Positions 11,101 to 26,100 of a stretch of 64,000 bases of DNA are shown here, piece after piece. The position numbers were made by a program, and so were the translations under genes. Origin of the DNA: Liolophura sinensis (lineage: Eukaryota; Mollusca; Polyplacophora; Chitonida; Chitonidae); the NCBI RefSeq assembly GCF_032854445.1, contig NC_088303.1, positions 33,239,501 through 33,303,500 on the forward strand. The letters are read 5' to 3'. The notes beneath the pieces were generated by a model. The model did not search any database. It saw only the letters and a program-made list of their open reading frames with translations, and was not told the origin of the DNA. How positions within the stretch are numbered: the stretch's first letter is position 1; every line of letters starts with the position of its first letter.

Positions 11101-14100
11101 TTCGGCAGACTGGACTGAGGCTCTGTAGTGGGGGTTTCACTGCTAGCAGGCTTGCCGGCCCGGATCTCAGACGTACTGGCATGGAACACAGGAAGTTCTA
11201 TGCGCTTCAATTCATGACAACACTGCTCTTCCAGCTGACAGTAAAAATCATAATTTGCAGCCTGAAAAAATACAATGACATGAGAGTCTGAAATTCAAAT
11301 CTATACATTTATTTATTTATTTGTTTAGATCATTGTCGAAATATTTAAACAGTTTTCACATGCACAATGGTGGTCAAATTGATGGGTGGAGGAAACAGGA
11401 GTGCCTGGGGTAAACCACTACACGTCAAACAGCATGTTTATTATGACCTTTATCAAAATTAAACTGTACAAACTGCAGAAGACCATAACTACTGTCAGTG
11501 AGTGAGTGTTCAGGGTTTAATGTCGTATTTAACAATTTTCCAGTCATATGACAACGAAGGAGTCATTGGTGTGCATGTAATATGCCTCCTTGCTGCAGGA
11601 CGGATGTCCCCCTCTCTTTTATCTAGTGTCGCTTAACTGAGACGATTTACTGAAGGCAAGTAAGCCACCCCGCCCGAGCCATTATACTAATAAGAGTCAA
11701 CCAGTCATTGCGCTATCTCCATAATGCAGAATGCCAAGCAAGGAAGGTACAACTTAATCTATTAAGGTCTTAGGTATGTGACCTAACCCAGGATTGACCC
11801 TGGATCTACCATACCCAAAGCGCACGCTCTCCATAACTACTGTCTAAGTTTAAGATGGGTGATTACCCATAATTCATGAAGCATAGAGAAAGTTATCCTT
11901 TCCATCCTTCATGGGAGCAATATTTATGCTATTCAACCTAGAATAGTCAATATTATAATTGGTATGTATTTTTTGACAATACAATGTGTATTTGAACAGT
12001 TTATGCACCATTTTTTAGCCATGAGCCCAAACTGAACTCAAAATGAAACATTACGAAACACAAGTTTCCAGGTGTAAATTCCAAAATTTAATAACAGGAG
12101 TGATTTTTAACTAAAATGTGAAATATCACAATTATCAACGAAGGAAATTTCCGATATTTCATCTTTATGTAAAACCAAAAAAACAATGTTTCTCAAGCAT
12201 AGCACTGACCTTGTGATCAAAGGGATCCTCCCTATCAGCCTGTGTCTGCCCACAATTACAGGAGGCTCTCGTCTTGAACTGACTACAATGGGGCATCTCC
12301 TCCAGGTCACCCTCAGTGCTCTCCCCTGGCGCACTATGTAACTATAGCAACGAGAAACAGAAACAGGCAGAATATTACCTCTTATTATACACCTTCAAAG
12401 TTTGCCTACCTGTTAACTTTGTGCCAATCGTCTCCCATTAGCAACTCTCATATTGCACGTTGCCATTAGCAACATGACGTCATTCAATGAACCGTATCTT
12501 TTAACTGTGTCCAATTGTCTCGCATGTACTTACCACTGCAGATAGCCATAAGCAACTCTCATATATTGCACATCGCCATTAGCAACTCTCATATTGCACA
12601 TCGCCATTAGCAACTCTCATATTGCACATCGCCATTAGCAACTCTCATATCGCACATCGCCATTAGCAACTCTCGTATTGCACATCGCCATTAGCAACTC
12701 TTATATTGCACATCGCCATTGCCAACTCTCATATTGCACATCACCATTAGCAACTCTCATATTGCACATCGCAATGCAACAATAGAACTCGTAGAACACA
12801 ATAAAGCAGATAACAGTCTAGATGAGCGGGTAACTGTAAGCGGGTTACCAATATAAGCAACTGATTAAGTGTGGAAAATCACCCTGTTTACAAACGGACC
12901 CTTTGATTTGTTTGTTGGGTTAACCCTTCGAAGTGTCCAGACAGTTTGTAGTTACTCACCCTGTTAACACAGTGGTTGCCAGTCAAGCTTATTGCCTCAC
13001 ACAACTGATGACCATTCTTCCACCATTTCTCACAGGCCTCCTCCAGCTGTACCAAGTACTTCTTGAAGCAAGGTCCCCGAGCATGCTGACAAAACACGCG
13101 CCTAGCCTGAGCCAGCTGTGAACACATCAGTATTTTTAGTGCTTAAACCACCTTAATGGAAAAGGGCAAAACTATTCACACAGGTCATTTTCAAGATGTG
13201 TGAAAACATAATGCTTTCATCTGTAACCCTTTCATATTGCATTCTTTCTTCATAGGTTGAGTAAAACAGAAAGTGTTACTCAGAGTGTAAAATAATCACA
13301 GCAGAGAAAACTTTTTTTTTTTTCCTTTTTGTTTTGTTTTAAATTTTAGATTGTTAGGTCAAGATTACAACAAGCAAGGAAGACTTTTCACAAAAAGTAC
13401 ACTCAATAGCTATTTATAATCTAAATGTTCACACCCACGTTCTTGAAACTGAGTATTTATGAAACTCTACCTGTGGAAAGAAAATTTGATACTTTAATAC
13501 CAGTGTCCATGGATACTTACAAATATAAAATTAGCTTGTAAAGGCAGCATGATCAATCCAAAAATTTTTTAAAATACACCCCTTGATTGTAGGGTGTCTG
13601 GCCATAGAAATTTCATCAATTAAAGAACAAATTACTCACCAAATAAATTATTGATTTGGTTGGTATTTCATGCCGTACTCAAAAATATTTCACTTATGCG
13701 ACAACAACCAGCATTACGGTGGACGTAAAATGGGCAGAGCCTGGGGAGAATCCGACGGCCCACCTCAGAGGTTTTCAAATAGAACACATCTTTAACCTCT
13801 TGCATTATGGAGGACATCTATGGTATGGTTTTAATTAAGCAGTACTGGTACCTTGCTCTGGTGATAAGACTCTGTGTAGTGTGGGGGAAGTCCATCCTGA
13901 TAGGTGCTCTCTGCCACAGGTAAAACTTTGCTACAACGACTACAATATCAAACACATCACAATCAGTACATCAGCCATCACAGCTTAATACATCAACAAC
14001 TTCCACTTTACAGAACAGTCCCACATATCATCCACAAGAAACCAGAGTAAAAATATTTATTACAGAATTATTCCAAAAAGAAGAAGTTAACATGATTAAA

Positions 14101-17100
14101 AACTATACCCTCTGATCTCGTAATGTATGAACTATTCATCAATGTATCTGACTGGAATCTAACACCATACTCAAGAACATTTCACATCTACCCTAATGGT
14201 TTTATGGGAGGAGGAAACCTTGACTGCCACTGATATAGAAATGACAAACTTTCCCACTGTGTAAAACTGGGCCTACCTTCACTACACATCATAATACTCT
14301 TGATTGGCTGGCCGAATTTCTGTAATTCTTCTCATAAATAACGTCATTTTATGGTACTATAACATAAGTCTTTTGCAAGCAAGGCTACCATATGGGAAAT
14401 ATGACTTAACAAAGTTTTGTGAAAGTGGCCTCTGATGCATAAGTTTTTGCTCTCGTTGCTAGCTCAGTGTGTGTGCGTGTGCATTTGCGGGTGTGTCATA
14501 CTGGTGAAAAATAAATAATGTTCAACAAACTTCGGGTAGGACCAGAGAGCGACAGGCAATGGGATTGAACCAAACCCTTACGTGGGCTTGACAGACAAGC
14601 ATCTAAACCACTTGGCTATAACCCCCCCCCCACCCCCACCCCCCCCCCGCCATAAAACCATGGAATGCAGAGACATTCTATGTTTTCTAATCTAAAATAA
14701 TAGTTATTGTACTGAGCTATTAGAAAATCATAACAAAAATTTGATTGGGTTTGCAGTGATCAAAATTTTGCCAAGAAAGAAAAAAAATGATGCCCCCAGA
14801 ATTAAACCTTAACCAGGTCTTGCACTGAAATGAATATAAGTAGATATCCAAAAGTTTATGTATTTATTTATTTATTTGATTGGTGTTTTATGGCGTACTC
14901 AGAAATATTTCACTTATACGTTGGCAGCCAGCATTGCGGCGGGTGGAAACCGAGCAGAGCCCGGAGGAAACCCACGACCATCCACGGTTGCTGGCAGACC
15001 TTCCCACTTATGGCCGGAGAGGAAGCCAGCATGAGCTGGACTTGAACTCACAGCGACTGCAATCGTGAGAGGCTTCTGGGCCATTATGCTGCGCTAGCAC
15101 GCTAACCAAATGAGCCACAGAGGCCCCCTAAAGTTTGTGCATTGGATTGGAGTTTAACGCCAAACTCCAAAGACTTAAAGATAAGACTTCCTCCACACTA
15201 TATGTATGTATACATGACTGCTAAAGCCTCCTTACTTCTCGGAGAACCTGACGTCTGTCTCTAAGAGAGACTTGAGAGTGTTGAAGTATCCCCTGAGGCG
15301 GGGGTCCAGGTCCAGACTGAACATCATCTGATACAGGCAAGTGGCCATAGTAAACCATACTTCACAAGTGCATAGCTGCAGCATGGAAAAAGTATGAAAA
15401 CACTAAGAAAGGAGAAAGGCTCTTCAATTTAAATACAAAATTAACACATTTTTTTTTCAAGCTGCTCATGGTACCGCACCATCCAGTTGTAACGTTTTGA
15501 TAAAAGAATGATATTCCTTTGCTTTGTCAGTTTTATGTTTCATGGGATTTTTTTAAACTTTTAAAGTGTTCAGGTATGTTGGGGGTATAATGTTGAGAAG
15601 CCAAAAATGAACTCTTGATCTCAGAAAGCATGTCAAAGGTCAACCACAATCTTATGCAGCCCAGTGGCACAGACATTCAATCCATGTTTAAAGTTTCTTT
15701 GAATTTGGAGGCAGCGTTAGAAATATGCCGTAAATGTACATATATGCAGCGGGTGCTTGCATTTATTTGATTGTGCATGTAGAAAATCTCTGGTGCATGT
15801 ACACTCTGCAAGTACCGGTATTTCAACTTAACTTGCACAGCCCAGAAATATCAATCCTGTTGGCAATATATATATTAACTTATCTCTGTACATTTAAAAC
15901 TATTCTTTATATGAATTAGGGTGTAAATAAAATTAGTCCATGTAAATTATGTTTTGTGTTCCTGCTTTGTATATCTGCGTGCACCTTGTGCATGTAACAT
16001 TCATTCTAAACTTCATGGTATAATGTTGGCAACTCAATTACAGGTAAACAAATCCACCAAAATGAATAACCATTTATAAATTCACAAAACTTTTCTGACA
16101 ACAGGCAGACAGCTGTACATCAATACATTTTGACCAAAGGGGAAAAAGATAGACAATAAGTGTCTGTAATTTTTAAAATTCAGAAGACTAAGAAACATTC
16201 AGCTATACAACAGTAGAAACAATAGTTAATGTCTTTTTCTCACCTCAAACAAGGCAGGTATAGGATGTCTGCCCACATTATCATCAAAGCCTTTGGTAAG
16301 AGCCTGGACAATATGCTGTTCTAGAAACTCTTTAAACCTCCGTTCACCATGACCATTCTGCATAGTAGTCACAGCGGAGTTGTCTCCCATGCCCACTTTC
16401 TGGTTGCCATGGCGATTCATTTGGTAACCACGGCTACGTGGGGATTCTGAAACAGAGTAAGGAAGCAAAACATTATATCTCCAAAAAAGCTCTAGTATTG
16501 TGTCCTAGGTTAAGGTGTTGGGGAGTGATTGGGGAGCCTTATTTTAATTAAAGCTAAAATTTGGAATCTGAAACTTTACAAAACAGGTGTAATATCACAG
16601 GGTTTATCTCATTGAGACACAGTTTTAATTTCCGTTTTCACTGATTTAGCATTTTTGGAGCACTTCTGTCTGAAAGCTTGGTGTATTACATATCAGACTT
16701 AACTATGGCTTGATATGACAGACAACCACCAAAATCTATGCATACAGAATTCACAGCTATGATTGCCAACACACATTTAACCCCAAGCCTCTAATTTTCA
16801 AATACATCATATTTCAGTAGCTGATATTTTGGGAGTAGTTCTTTCCAAGCATACTGCAGCCTTACCTGTCTCATTCCTGATTGGACAGTTACTTTTCATC
16901 TGAGAGAGATAGGTCATGAGTGGATCAGCCAGTTCGTTATCTTTGGTGTGGATGTAAACAAACTCCTGATTGGCTGGCACAGCAAAGAGAGAGTTGTTGC
17001 TGCACAAAATAAACGCATATTTATGCACAACAATCTCTGGTTCAAAAACAAAAAATTATTCCGATATACTGACCATCTCAAATTAAGCACATCTTCTAAA

Positions 17101-20100
17101 CTTTCTATTGACATGTCTCAAAAGTCAAGATGTATACAAGCAAGTATTTCACACTGTTTTGACTTCAAATTTCCCAGTGCATGAACAAAAGATGAACATG
17201 AATTCTTACATCAAACTCAAAGACGAGGAGGCCGACGGGGAACTACCTATCTCATCAGCATTTCACTTATATCATACGACTGAAATAAGTGACCTACAAG
17301 CAGGGGGCATCACTGAACAAGGTCCCTTGGTTTTCAGCCACAGCCATGGGTTTGTCAATGACTGCTAAGCTGGTTGCTTGTTCCCAGTAGGTTCATTCAC
17401 GAGGTTATTCCCAAAAATTTTGGAATACTGACACAAAATATACATAAAACAGACAATTTTGTGAGAGACATAAAATATGTCTCAAAAAAGGAACATTTTT
17501 GGTGGTTCAATGACAATCTTTGTTTTATGAGTTACTTTATTCTTTAAGTTACTAAGCAAAATAACTTTTATTCTATTCATCTAGTAACACATAAAACCAG
17601 CACGTACCTAATATTGGTAATGGTTCTAGCCTTTCTGAGTAGACTGTAGATCTGGTCTTCGATAGCATGCTGATGACGTCGTACTGAGGGCCCTCTCTAT
17701 AGTATAATAATACAGCCATGTGTTGATACATATGTTCAAAACTTTTATTTTCTTTAAAAAACAAAATATTTAGCACAACGAACAATCATAAAAACAACTA
17801 AACACATGATTATTTATATATTTTCACACATAACATGCAAAGCGTTCCTGGTAAAACTTTTTTTTTGAAAGCTGTACACCCTTACTAACTATAGATTCTG
17901 TTGCATTCACTTCAGAATGGTTGGTAGGGCGTCAATCCTGGGTGGAGTCACACCTAAGACCTTAAAAGAGGAAGTTGTAACTTCCTCGCTAGGCGTTCAG
18001 CATAAAGGGGATAGGGCAATGACTGGTTGACCTGTATCAGTATAATGGCTCGGGCAGGACGGCTTACTTGCCGTCTCAGTGAAGCAGCACTAGATAACAG
18101 AGCTGTGGAAATCCGTCCTACATGCACTTTAAGGATTCATTCGTGGTCATATGACTGATAAATTGTTGAGTACGATGCTAAACCCCAAGCACTCACTCAT
18201 CCACTTCAGAGTGGACCTGTCCAAAAAAAAAAGAAGTCTAAAGTATCTTCTACCTGCCCCTGGGGCTTCCCTGGGTCACTCTCCAGTACACAGTCACTGA
18301 ACACGAACAGTACCCTCGGGGAGCAAGGGCGCCCAGCTGACACCCAGTCCTTGGGCAGAGCAAACTCACTCAGCACTTCTGACACAAAGGGCTGCCATTT
18401 CAGCCTAAAATCAGAATGTTTTCATGCGGCACAATACATGTACATGGTGAAACACCATTCAAGCAACAGTAAACTGTTCAAATCAGGACAATATCAGCAC
18501 AAAATTACCTAACGTGGGATAGCAGTAGATTTCTGAGTGTAAGTTTGAATAGCAAATGTGAAAATTTCATATCTTGCGAAGCTGAAGCTTCGGTATTCTA
18601 AACATTAAACTGGAACGTGAACAAATCAGCTCTAGATTATATTCAATATCATTCATCCAGGAAGACAAAATAATGTGTTAGGAAGAGCAGACACAGTATG
18701 ACATATAAACTCATTTATTTATTCATTTGACTGGTGTTTTACATCACATTCAAGAATATTTCTCACGATGGTGATCAGCATTATGGTGAGAGGAAACTGG
18801 GTAGAGCCCGACTGATACAAAGTATTAGAAACTAGCTTATGTATAAACCAAAGGTCACAAAGAGCCACCAGCTTTATATGTATGAGAAACCTGTCATCAA
18901 TCCAAAATGGCTTTTATTTATTTATTTATTTATTTGATTGGTGTTTTATGTCGTACTCAAGAATATTTCACTTATACAACGGCAGCCAGCATTATGATGG
19001 GAGGAAACCGGGCAGAGCCCAGGGAAAACCTACGACCATCCGCACGTTGCTGACAGACCTTCCCACGTAGGGCTAGAGAGGAAGACAGCATGAGCTGGAC
19101 TTGAACTCACAGCAACGGCATAAAGTGGCTTTTAAACACAGCGTTAAATGTGGTAAAATGGTCAGAAACATTGTATTTATTTGAGCAGCTCGGTTAACAC
19201 ACTGATTTACAGTTAAGCATCAGCAGTCCCCTGCAATGAAGCCATTCTTAAAACATTCTCTGTGGGGCGTAACCAAACCCTGTCACAAAAAACAGGGTCT
19301 GTTGGAGTGGAACATTCTTTTTTTTTCAATCCTGACTAATGAAAAAGATAGGAATTTTAAACAAATTAACATGGCAATTTTTTTAAAAAATGGTTTATTG
19401 ATATTCCAGTAAAAACTTTAGGGTAGAGCTCTTGTTTGGAGGGTCAGGGGGGTTTTGCCCAAAAAACATATTTGTAAGAAATGCCTGATGCATAATAATC
19501 TGCTCTGCCTGAAAGAGCACACACACATGTACCCAGATTTGCTTCCCACAAACTTAGAGCACATACCTGATGGTGTTGATAGAGTTAAACAGGTGTATAT
19601 AGGACACATCAAAGGTGGTACCTGGGTGGTTCAGCTGTTGGGGGTGAAAAGTAACAATCGTTATTTCTCCAGGATTACTTTTCAAGATCTAGACTTTTGT
19701 CCATGACTATATGAATTGTTAAGCCTGACTCTGAGAGTTCTATTGATTGGTGTTTTGAGGTTTGTTTGGAAGGTGAGATGATATCCTATTAGTACAGAAA
19801 GAACATACACACCTTTCAAAATTAGAAACCTTCACATGCTTATCAAATTGTCATTTGTGTAAACTCTCCAGTCAGTTCATATATACATCTAAGACAAATA
19901 AGAAAATCCACTCACCAACACTAAATGTGACACAGAAAACAGGAAGAGTAGAGTCTTGGCATGCTGAAGATCTTCTGTCAACAGGTTACTGTGGATATCC
20001 TGAGAATATAAGCAATTCAGTTGTTACTGTAATAGTACGTTTACAAATTCCAGAATGCTTAGAGAAAGATTTGTTTCCCCTGTTCACCATTGCTTGTCAC

Positions 20101-23100
20101 TACGTTCAATGGAGATGACTGAAGCTCAATCAACGCCATCTAAATTTCATCCAACCACAACATCTGAATGCTTGGAAATGCAGCAATTCATCTTCAACAT
20201 CATTTCTCCACATATTAACAGTGGAGACAGAATCCCTGTTCCCTAATTGCTCAACCTTTTCGCAAATGAAAGAGCAACATTCAGCGCAATTTATGCACAT
20301 TTTAAATTTGATTTTGGAAATAAAACTACATTGGTTGGATTGGCCAGTTCAGGGCTTCATAGAAAGTATTCTATTGTTCCTTCAAGAAAAATTCCTTCAA
20401 GATAAGCCTGAATAAATACTTTTGTGAAAAGTTTGAAGAATTACAGTAAATGTAATACGTTCAGATATGTTAGATCTTCTTTTAAAATGAAACTATTTTG
20501 ATTTGGAAATGTGTGTGTTGGGTGGCGGGGGGGGGGGGGGGGGGGGGGGGGCGCTGTCTGGAGACTACAGAGCTACAAATAAACAGAACAGCAAACAAAC
20601 AGTAAATTGCACTTGGCACTGCAGTGCACTCAACACATGGCAATAATGTGGATAGAAATAACAGAGGTTGATCTAGCTGAATAGTTCGATCTGCCTTTTC
20701 CAAAACTGTCAGTTTCACCAGATTTTATACACAAATAATGCAAAAACAATGGGATTGGGATCCACACTTCTCACCCCAGAATCCTTTTCCCAAGGGTATG
20801 AAAATGCCATGGGTTAGACCATAACGTCAATGACTGCACTGACGACAATAACGTGCCTAGTAGATAGTGTGATGACTGCACTGACCACAATAACTGGCAT
20901 TCTTAACTAAACAGTTCTGAGATTTCATGGATATACAATCAGCATGATGATACTGAGTAAGTGAGTGCATGGGGTTTAAAGTCGTACTTAACAACAACAA
21001 TCATATGACGACGAAGGAATCCTTAGAGTACATGTAATGTACCTCCTTGTTGCTGGACGGGTTTCCACTGCTCTTTTATCCTTTTATCCAGTGATGCTTC
21101 ACTGGGATGGCTTACCAAAGGCAAGTAAACTGTCCCACCTGAGCCATTATGCTGATACGGGTCAACCAGTCATTGCCCCTTCATGCTGAACGCCAATCGA
21201 GGAAGTTACAACTTCCTCTTTTAAGGTCTTAGGTGTGACTCGACCCAGGATTGACCCTAGATCTACTGCCTCCCAAAGTGGACACTCTACCAACTGGGCT
21301 ATCTGGGCCAATGATGATGATATTGAAGATATAATGTATTGCCGATTTAAAAGATTTGTGATGTCTTCATTACCAAATATGCCTACACAGTTTTTTCAGA
21401 CTTGACAATCCACTTCCACAGCAATACACCAGTCAAGTATGAAGTAGATCGGATGAAAACTAACAGAGAAAATCAAACAACAGAGAGACAGAGATTTCTC
21501 ACATACTGTCAAGACAATAAACCTTTTTCAGCGGCCTACACAGCAGCTGATTTATTGCTTATACACTGACCTGATCTTGTGAGATGTTCTGGCATATCTT
21601 GATCAATCTGGCTGTATCAAAGCTAGACCAGTGATGTAGGTATACAACCCTGCTGTCCGTATCATGGAAGTATTCCAAGTGCTGAAAAACAAAAACAGCC
21701 ACCATAAATGTACATCCATGAAAAAAAAAAAAGACACATCAGAATTGAGGTAAATGCCACCTGAGGGACCATTAGGAGCTGTATTTGAATATACTTTCAT
21801 CATGTTTTTCAAATATTTTTTTCACTTAATTACAGTTTTTGATTGTAAGATGCAGTGACAGCCTACATTATCAGTATGGTCCATTAAGCCCACCTTTCAA
21901 TCCATACATTTTATTGGAATGATTTCAGTAAAATAAAAATTTGAAAAAAATTAAAAAAAAAACTGATGGTATTTTTAGACACAGTTTTTAATGGTCTTTC
22001 TACTGCTTTTTACTTCATTTTAATAATGTGTTTTCCCCTTAAAGTCACATTTTAAAGTATGCGTATGACAGCGTCCTGTTTTAATGTGGTAGGAGATCTG
22101 ATATTGCAATGTACTCAAATGGGAATTTTACAACAAAAATACTTTACTGTACATATGCATTACAACTTCACATCTTAATCTTAACTTTTGATTGTTACAT
22201 CTCACATAACTGTACACTGACATTCCTCGAAAGTCAATGTTGGCAAAGTATGAACATTGCATACGCCCTCATAATTTTAATAATCAACATCTAGAAAAAA
22301 TTTTGTATTTTTTGTAAAAATTTCTTTGTGTAAAACTTAGACACATTTTTCGAAGCTTCATCAGTTTCGTATAGTTGGAGAGTTAACAATTAAATGGTAA
22401 ACCATCTGATTATTTTGGCCCTCGTGTCTTTTTTTTATCCCACCATGAATACCTGTTGAAATCAACTAAAATGCAACGGGCATAGATGAATTCCAATTCC
22501 AAAGAAGGAGACCTTTATACAGAAATCACAAAGCAGAGTGTCCTGGGATATGAGTGGATATTAAACTTACCCTGTTGCTATCTTTACAGCTTGGGTATCC
22601 CTGGAAACAAGTACAGAATCTAGTGCTGGTAAAAGTAGTATGAATAAATGATTATGGCTCAACATATTACATTTCAGCCATATCGTGGCGATTAAAATAA
22701 TATACATATGTGCAATATTCACAACATAACAAAGATTACACCATAAGAAGAAAATGCTATGTTGTGGTAAAAATGGAATGAAGCAGAGTTTAATATGCTA
22801 CAGGGTTATGTTGTTCCATTAACCATGGATCTTTAACTGATACCAGGTAATGTCAGCATTATCATTTACAATACACCAGTATTTTGAGTGAGTGAGAGCT
22901 TAGGGTTTCACGTCGTACTTGACAATTTTTCAGTCATGTGACGACGAAGGAGTCCTTAGAGTGCATGTCATGTGCCTGCTTGTTGCAGGATGGATTTCCA
23001 CCGCTCTTTTAGCTAATGCTGCTTTGTGGAGACGATTTATCGAATGCAAGTAAGCAAACCAGGCAAATTTCCATATATCAGGCATATTTTGCCCATTCAT

Positions 23101-26100
23101 ATGTTGTTTTACAATGTTTATAAACTGAATCTAATACATTCCACACCTTTGTAAACATAATGGATGACTTCAATTTTTGCAAAGATCATCACTTTGAAGA
23201 GCTCTAAACATTAAAGTTTCTGACCCCTGATAGATGCTGTTTGTTAGTAATTGATATCTCAAGATGGTATAGGTTAAAAACTTAACAGCTTTAATAATGA
23301 TAATATCAAATGTGGCTGTATTAGTGAATGAAACCCTGAAGCTTAGGTAATTGATAGGACATAAACATCAGTATTAACACTACCTGGAAAACATCTCTAT
23401 CCAGAATGTGGTTGATTATGGATGCCTTAGAGTTGTGGCCATTGTGAGCTGACTTGCCAAGGATGGATACCACACAAACCTTCTCATCTTTACCAGGGAA
23501 ATACCTGCCGACACAGAGAACATGCTCAAACATGAAATCCTGTTCTTCCTTACATACCCTGGCCAAATATTTATTTATTTGATTGGTGTTTTACGCCGTA
23601 CTCAAGAATATTTCACTTATGCGACGGCGGCCAACATTATTGTGGGAGGAAACCGGGCAGAGCCCGAAGGAAACCCACAACCATCTGCAGGTTGCTGTCA
23701 GACCTTCCCTGACCAAATAAATGACCATAAATTTTGTCCATGACTAACTTGCCCATTTTGTCCAATTCTGAGAGTTCTACTGAATTTAGAAAGATGTTTT
23801 GAGGTTTGCTTGGAACATGGGTGGTATTTTACTGGAAAATTGCAAGCTTTAGCACCAAAAACAATATTTTATGATATTTACTTGCTTCTAAAAATGCACC
23901 TTTATGGAGGAAATTTTAAATCATTTAGGGTACTTATCATGCTTAAAACGACAAGCTTATGGTTTATTGATGCATGCTTATAATATCTGACTCATGAGAC
24001 GTTTAGTATGGTAAGTGTTAAATGGTGACAGTTATTTTTCATTTTCGGTCAGAACTCAGGAAACAAAGAAAATCAATTATCAAAATGCAGTGAAAATTTT
24101 TATTTACAGTCAAAGTTTGTGAATAAAAGACAAACTCTGCCCTGATCTTGAATTAAGACAGAAACAGCTACAATGATCACTTTCCTTGTCATGGTAAGCA
24201 ACAAGTAATGGCAGGTACAACATGGAAGTAGTCCAAGATTTGACTGTTTCAAAAACATCTGCTTCAAACACTTGGCTTCACTCCAGCAACAAATTTATGG
24301 TGGTTTGGGTGATACCCTGGGCACATGCTGTTGTTGTTGATATATAGGCATTTTCCACCATCCATAAAAACATGAAGATATGATTCTTTGTCAATTAAGA
24401 ACTGTAAAAAGTCACATTGTATGGGACTACACTCTTGGTGTTTTTTTATTTTCATTACTGCACAAACATGCCTCCTTTAAGCCCCGCTGGTGCACTCAGC
24501 ATACCATGGCACGTTACTTTTTCTGTTTCTCTTAAAATAAGACAACCATTCACGTATATCCAGGCATTTCATTCCCACGTGGTAGCGGCAAGCAGACAAC
24601 GAAGTGAAATATAACACGGGGAGGTATAGGAAAATGAACAACAACAGACGATATTATGAGAACTACAGCTGATAACCGGAAATTACAGTACCTTAGACAA
24701 CAGGACAGTTTGCTCAGCACATGCAAATTGTAAATGTCACCAAAATCTGGTTTTAGACTTCTGTCTTCACCGCTATGTGTGAGTACAATGGCAAATGCCT
24801 GGATATCTGCAGTCTTGAATCAGAGGAATAAGCCAAACCAGCATTTCAGGAGACCCGCAAGCTAAAGGGGACAAGGAGAGGTGTTAGCTCTCACAAACTA
24901 ACTCGGGTAGAAGGCTAGATTTCATGGTAGTTGCTATATGTGTTGCATATGCCACATTTACTGTATCTTCACACCTGCATTAAAACTTCCATAGTGTTAA
25001 TCCATATCAACCAAGTGGTCCCCATAATCAACTAAACCGTTCCAAGTTTCGCCAAACCAAAAACGATCCATGACAACTGCACAAATTCACCAAATAAATA
25101 CATTTTCAAATGCTACACCCACTGTGGCCTTAAGTTGTCTGTCACCATTTTGAACACTTACATGAAAGAATAAGGCAGAAGTGATTAGCACTATCTGATG
25201 ACAGGGGGAATGAACCAGTCAAATGGGTAACTTGGCTTGCTTGTTGTTACTGTGATTGCCACGGGCATTTTCACCCTATAACGACCGTATTTTTGTCTGT
25301 GCTCACATCAATCAGGTGACTTGCATGTACCACTATCAGAACTAGATGGTGGCCACATTGGGTGTATTGTCTGAAAATGTATTTATTTTCTGAATTTGTG
25401 CAGTTGTCTGGGATCATTTTTGGTTTGGCGAGACTCAGAACAGGTTATTACAGGGACCACGCGATTTACACTAGGGAGGAATTAATGCGCATGTGAAGAC
25501 GCAGTAAATGTGGCTTACCATCGAGCCTACACATTAGATGTAGTTATTCCTCGTTTACTCTACCAACACATTGCGCTGGTCATTACATTCCTCAACTACT
25601 ACATTGAATATACAGCTTGCATAGTCGGGTCAGCCCTATTGTGCATTCAGCAGCTGATTAACTGTTTTGTTTTCAAGATCGCCACATCGTCTTGTTCAAA
25701 CCTAGGTGATCTCCACAGACTCCTGAAATGTTGGCTCTGCTTATTGCAAATAAATGTGTAAAGCGTGATGCATCTGTTTGTTGTTGACCTGCTTCAATGT
25801 AAACAGCAGATTCACCTCTGTATCCCACGTGAAAGCACCAAATAATTTTCATCTTCCGTTATTAGAATTAAAAATCTGTGCTCGTAGCTTGTGTGGAAAG
25901 GTAACAGACCTCAATGAGTAGAGCCCGTATCAGGATGTTATGTTGTTGTTGTTCCAATTTCTGTCCTAAAACGATGCGCTTATTGAATGTAAGTTTACAT
26001 TAGCATGTGGAAAATAAAGATACGCAGGTTATATCTTCTCTAAATTATCAAAATTTAACATGTTTAGGAGACGAGGGAACCGTAAATGACCGTACTTTGA

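Noticed and set aside
12544-12776. CRISPR-like look of the 28-bp array (and the 22-bp array at 58234-58394)
   Set aside because: Units are directly adjacent with no unique spacers, and the DNA is eukaryotic.
19567-19622. Alternative acceptor for SMG8 exon 6 at CCCAG|GTACC
   Set aside because: Breaks the frame from exon 5; the AACAG acceptor at 19635 keeps it and adds the LNHPG residues that align with the family.
24264-24455. Minus-strand 63-codon ORF in SMG8 intron 1
   Set aside because: No family recognised, no matching splice phase to exon 2, and exon 1 at 26096-26145 fits better.
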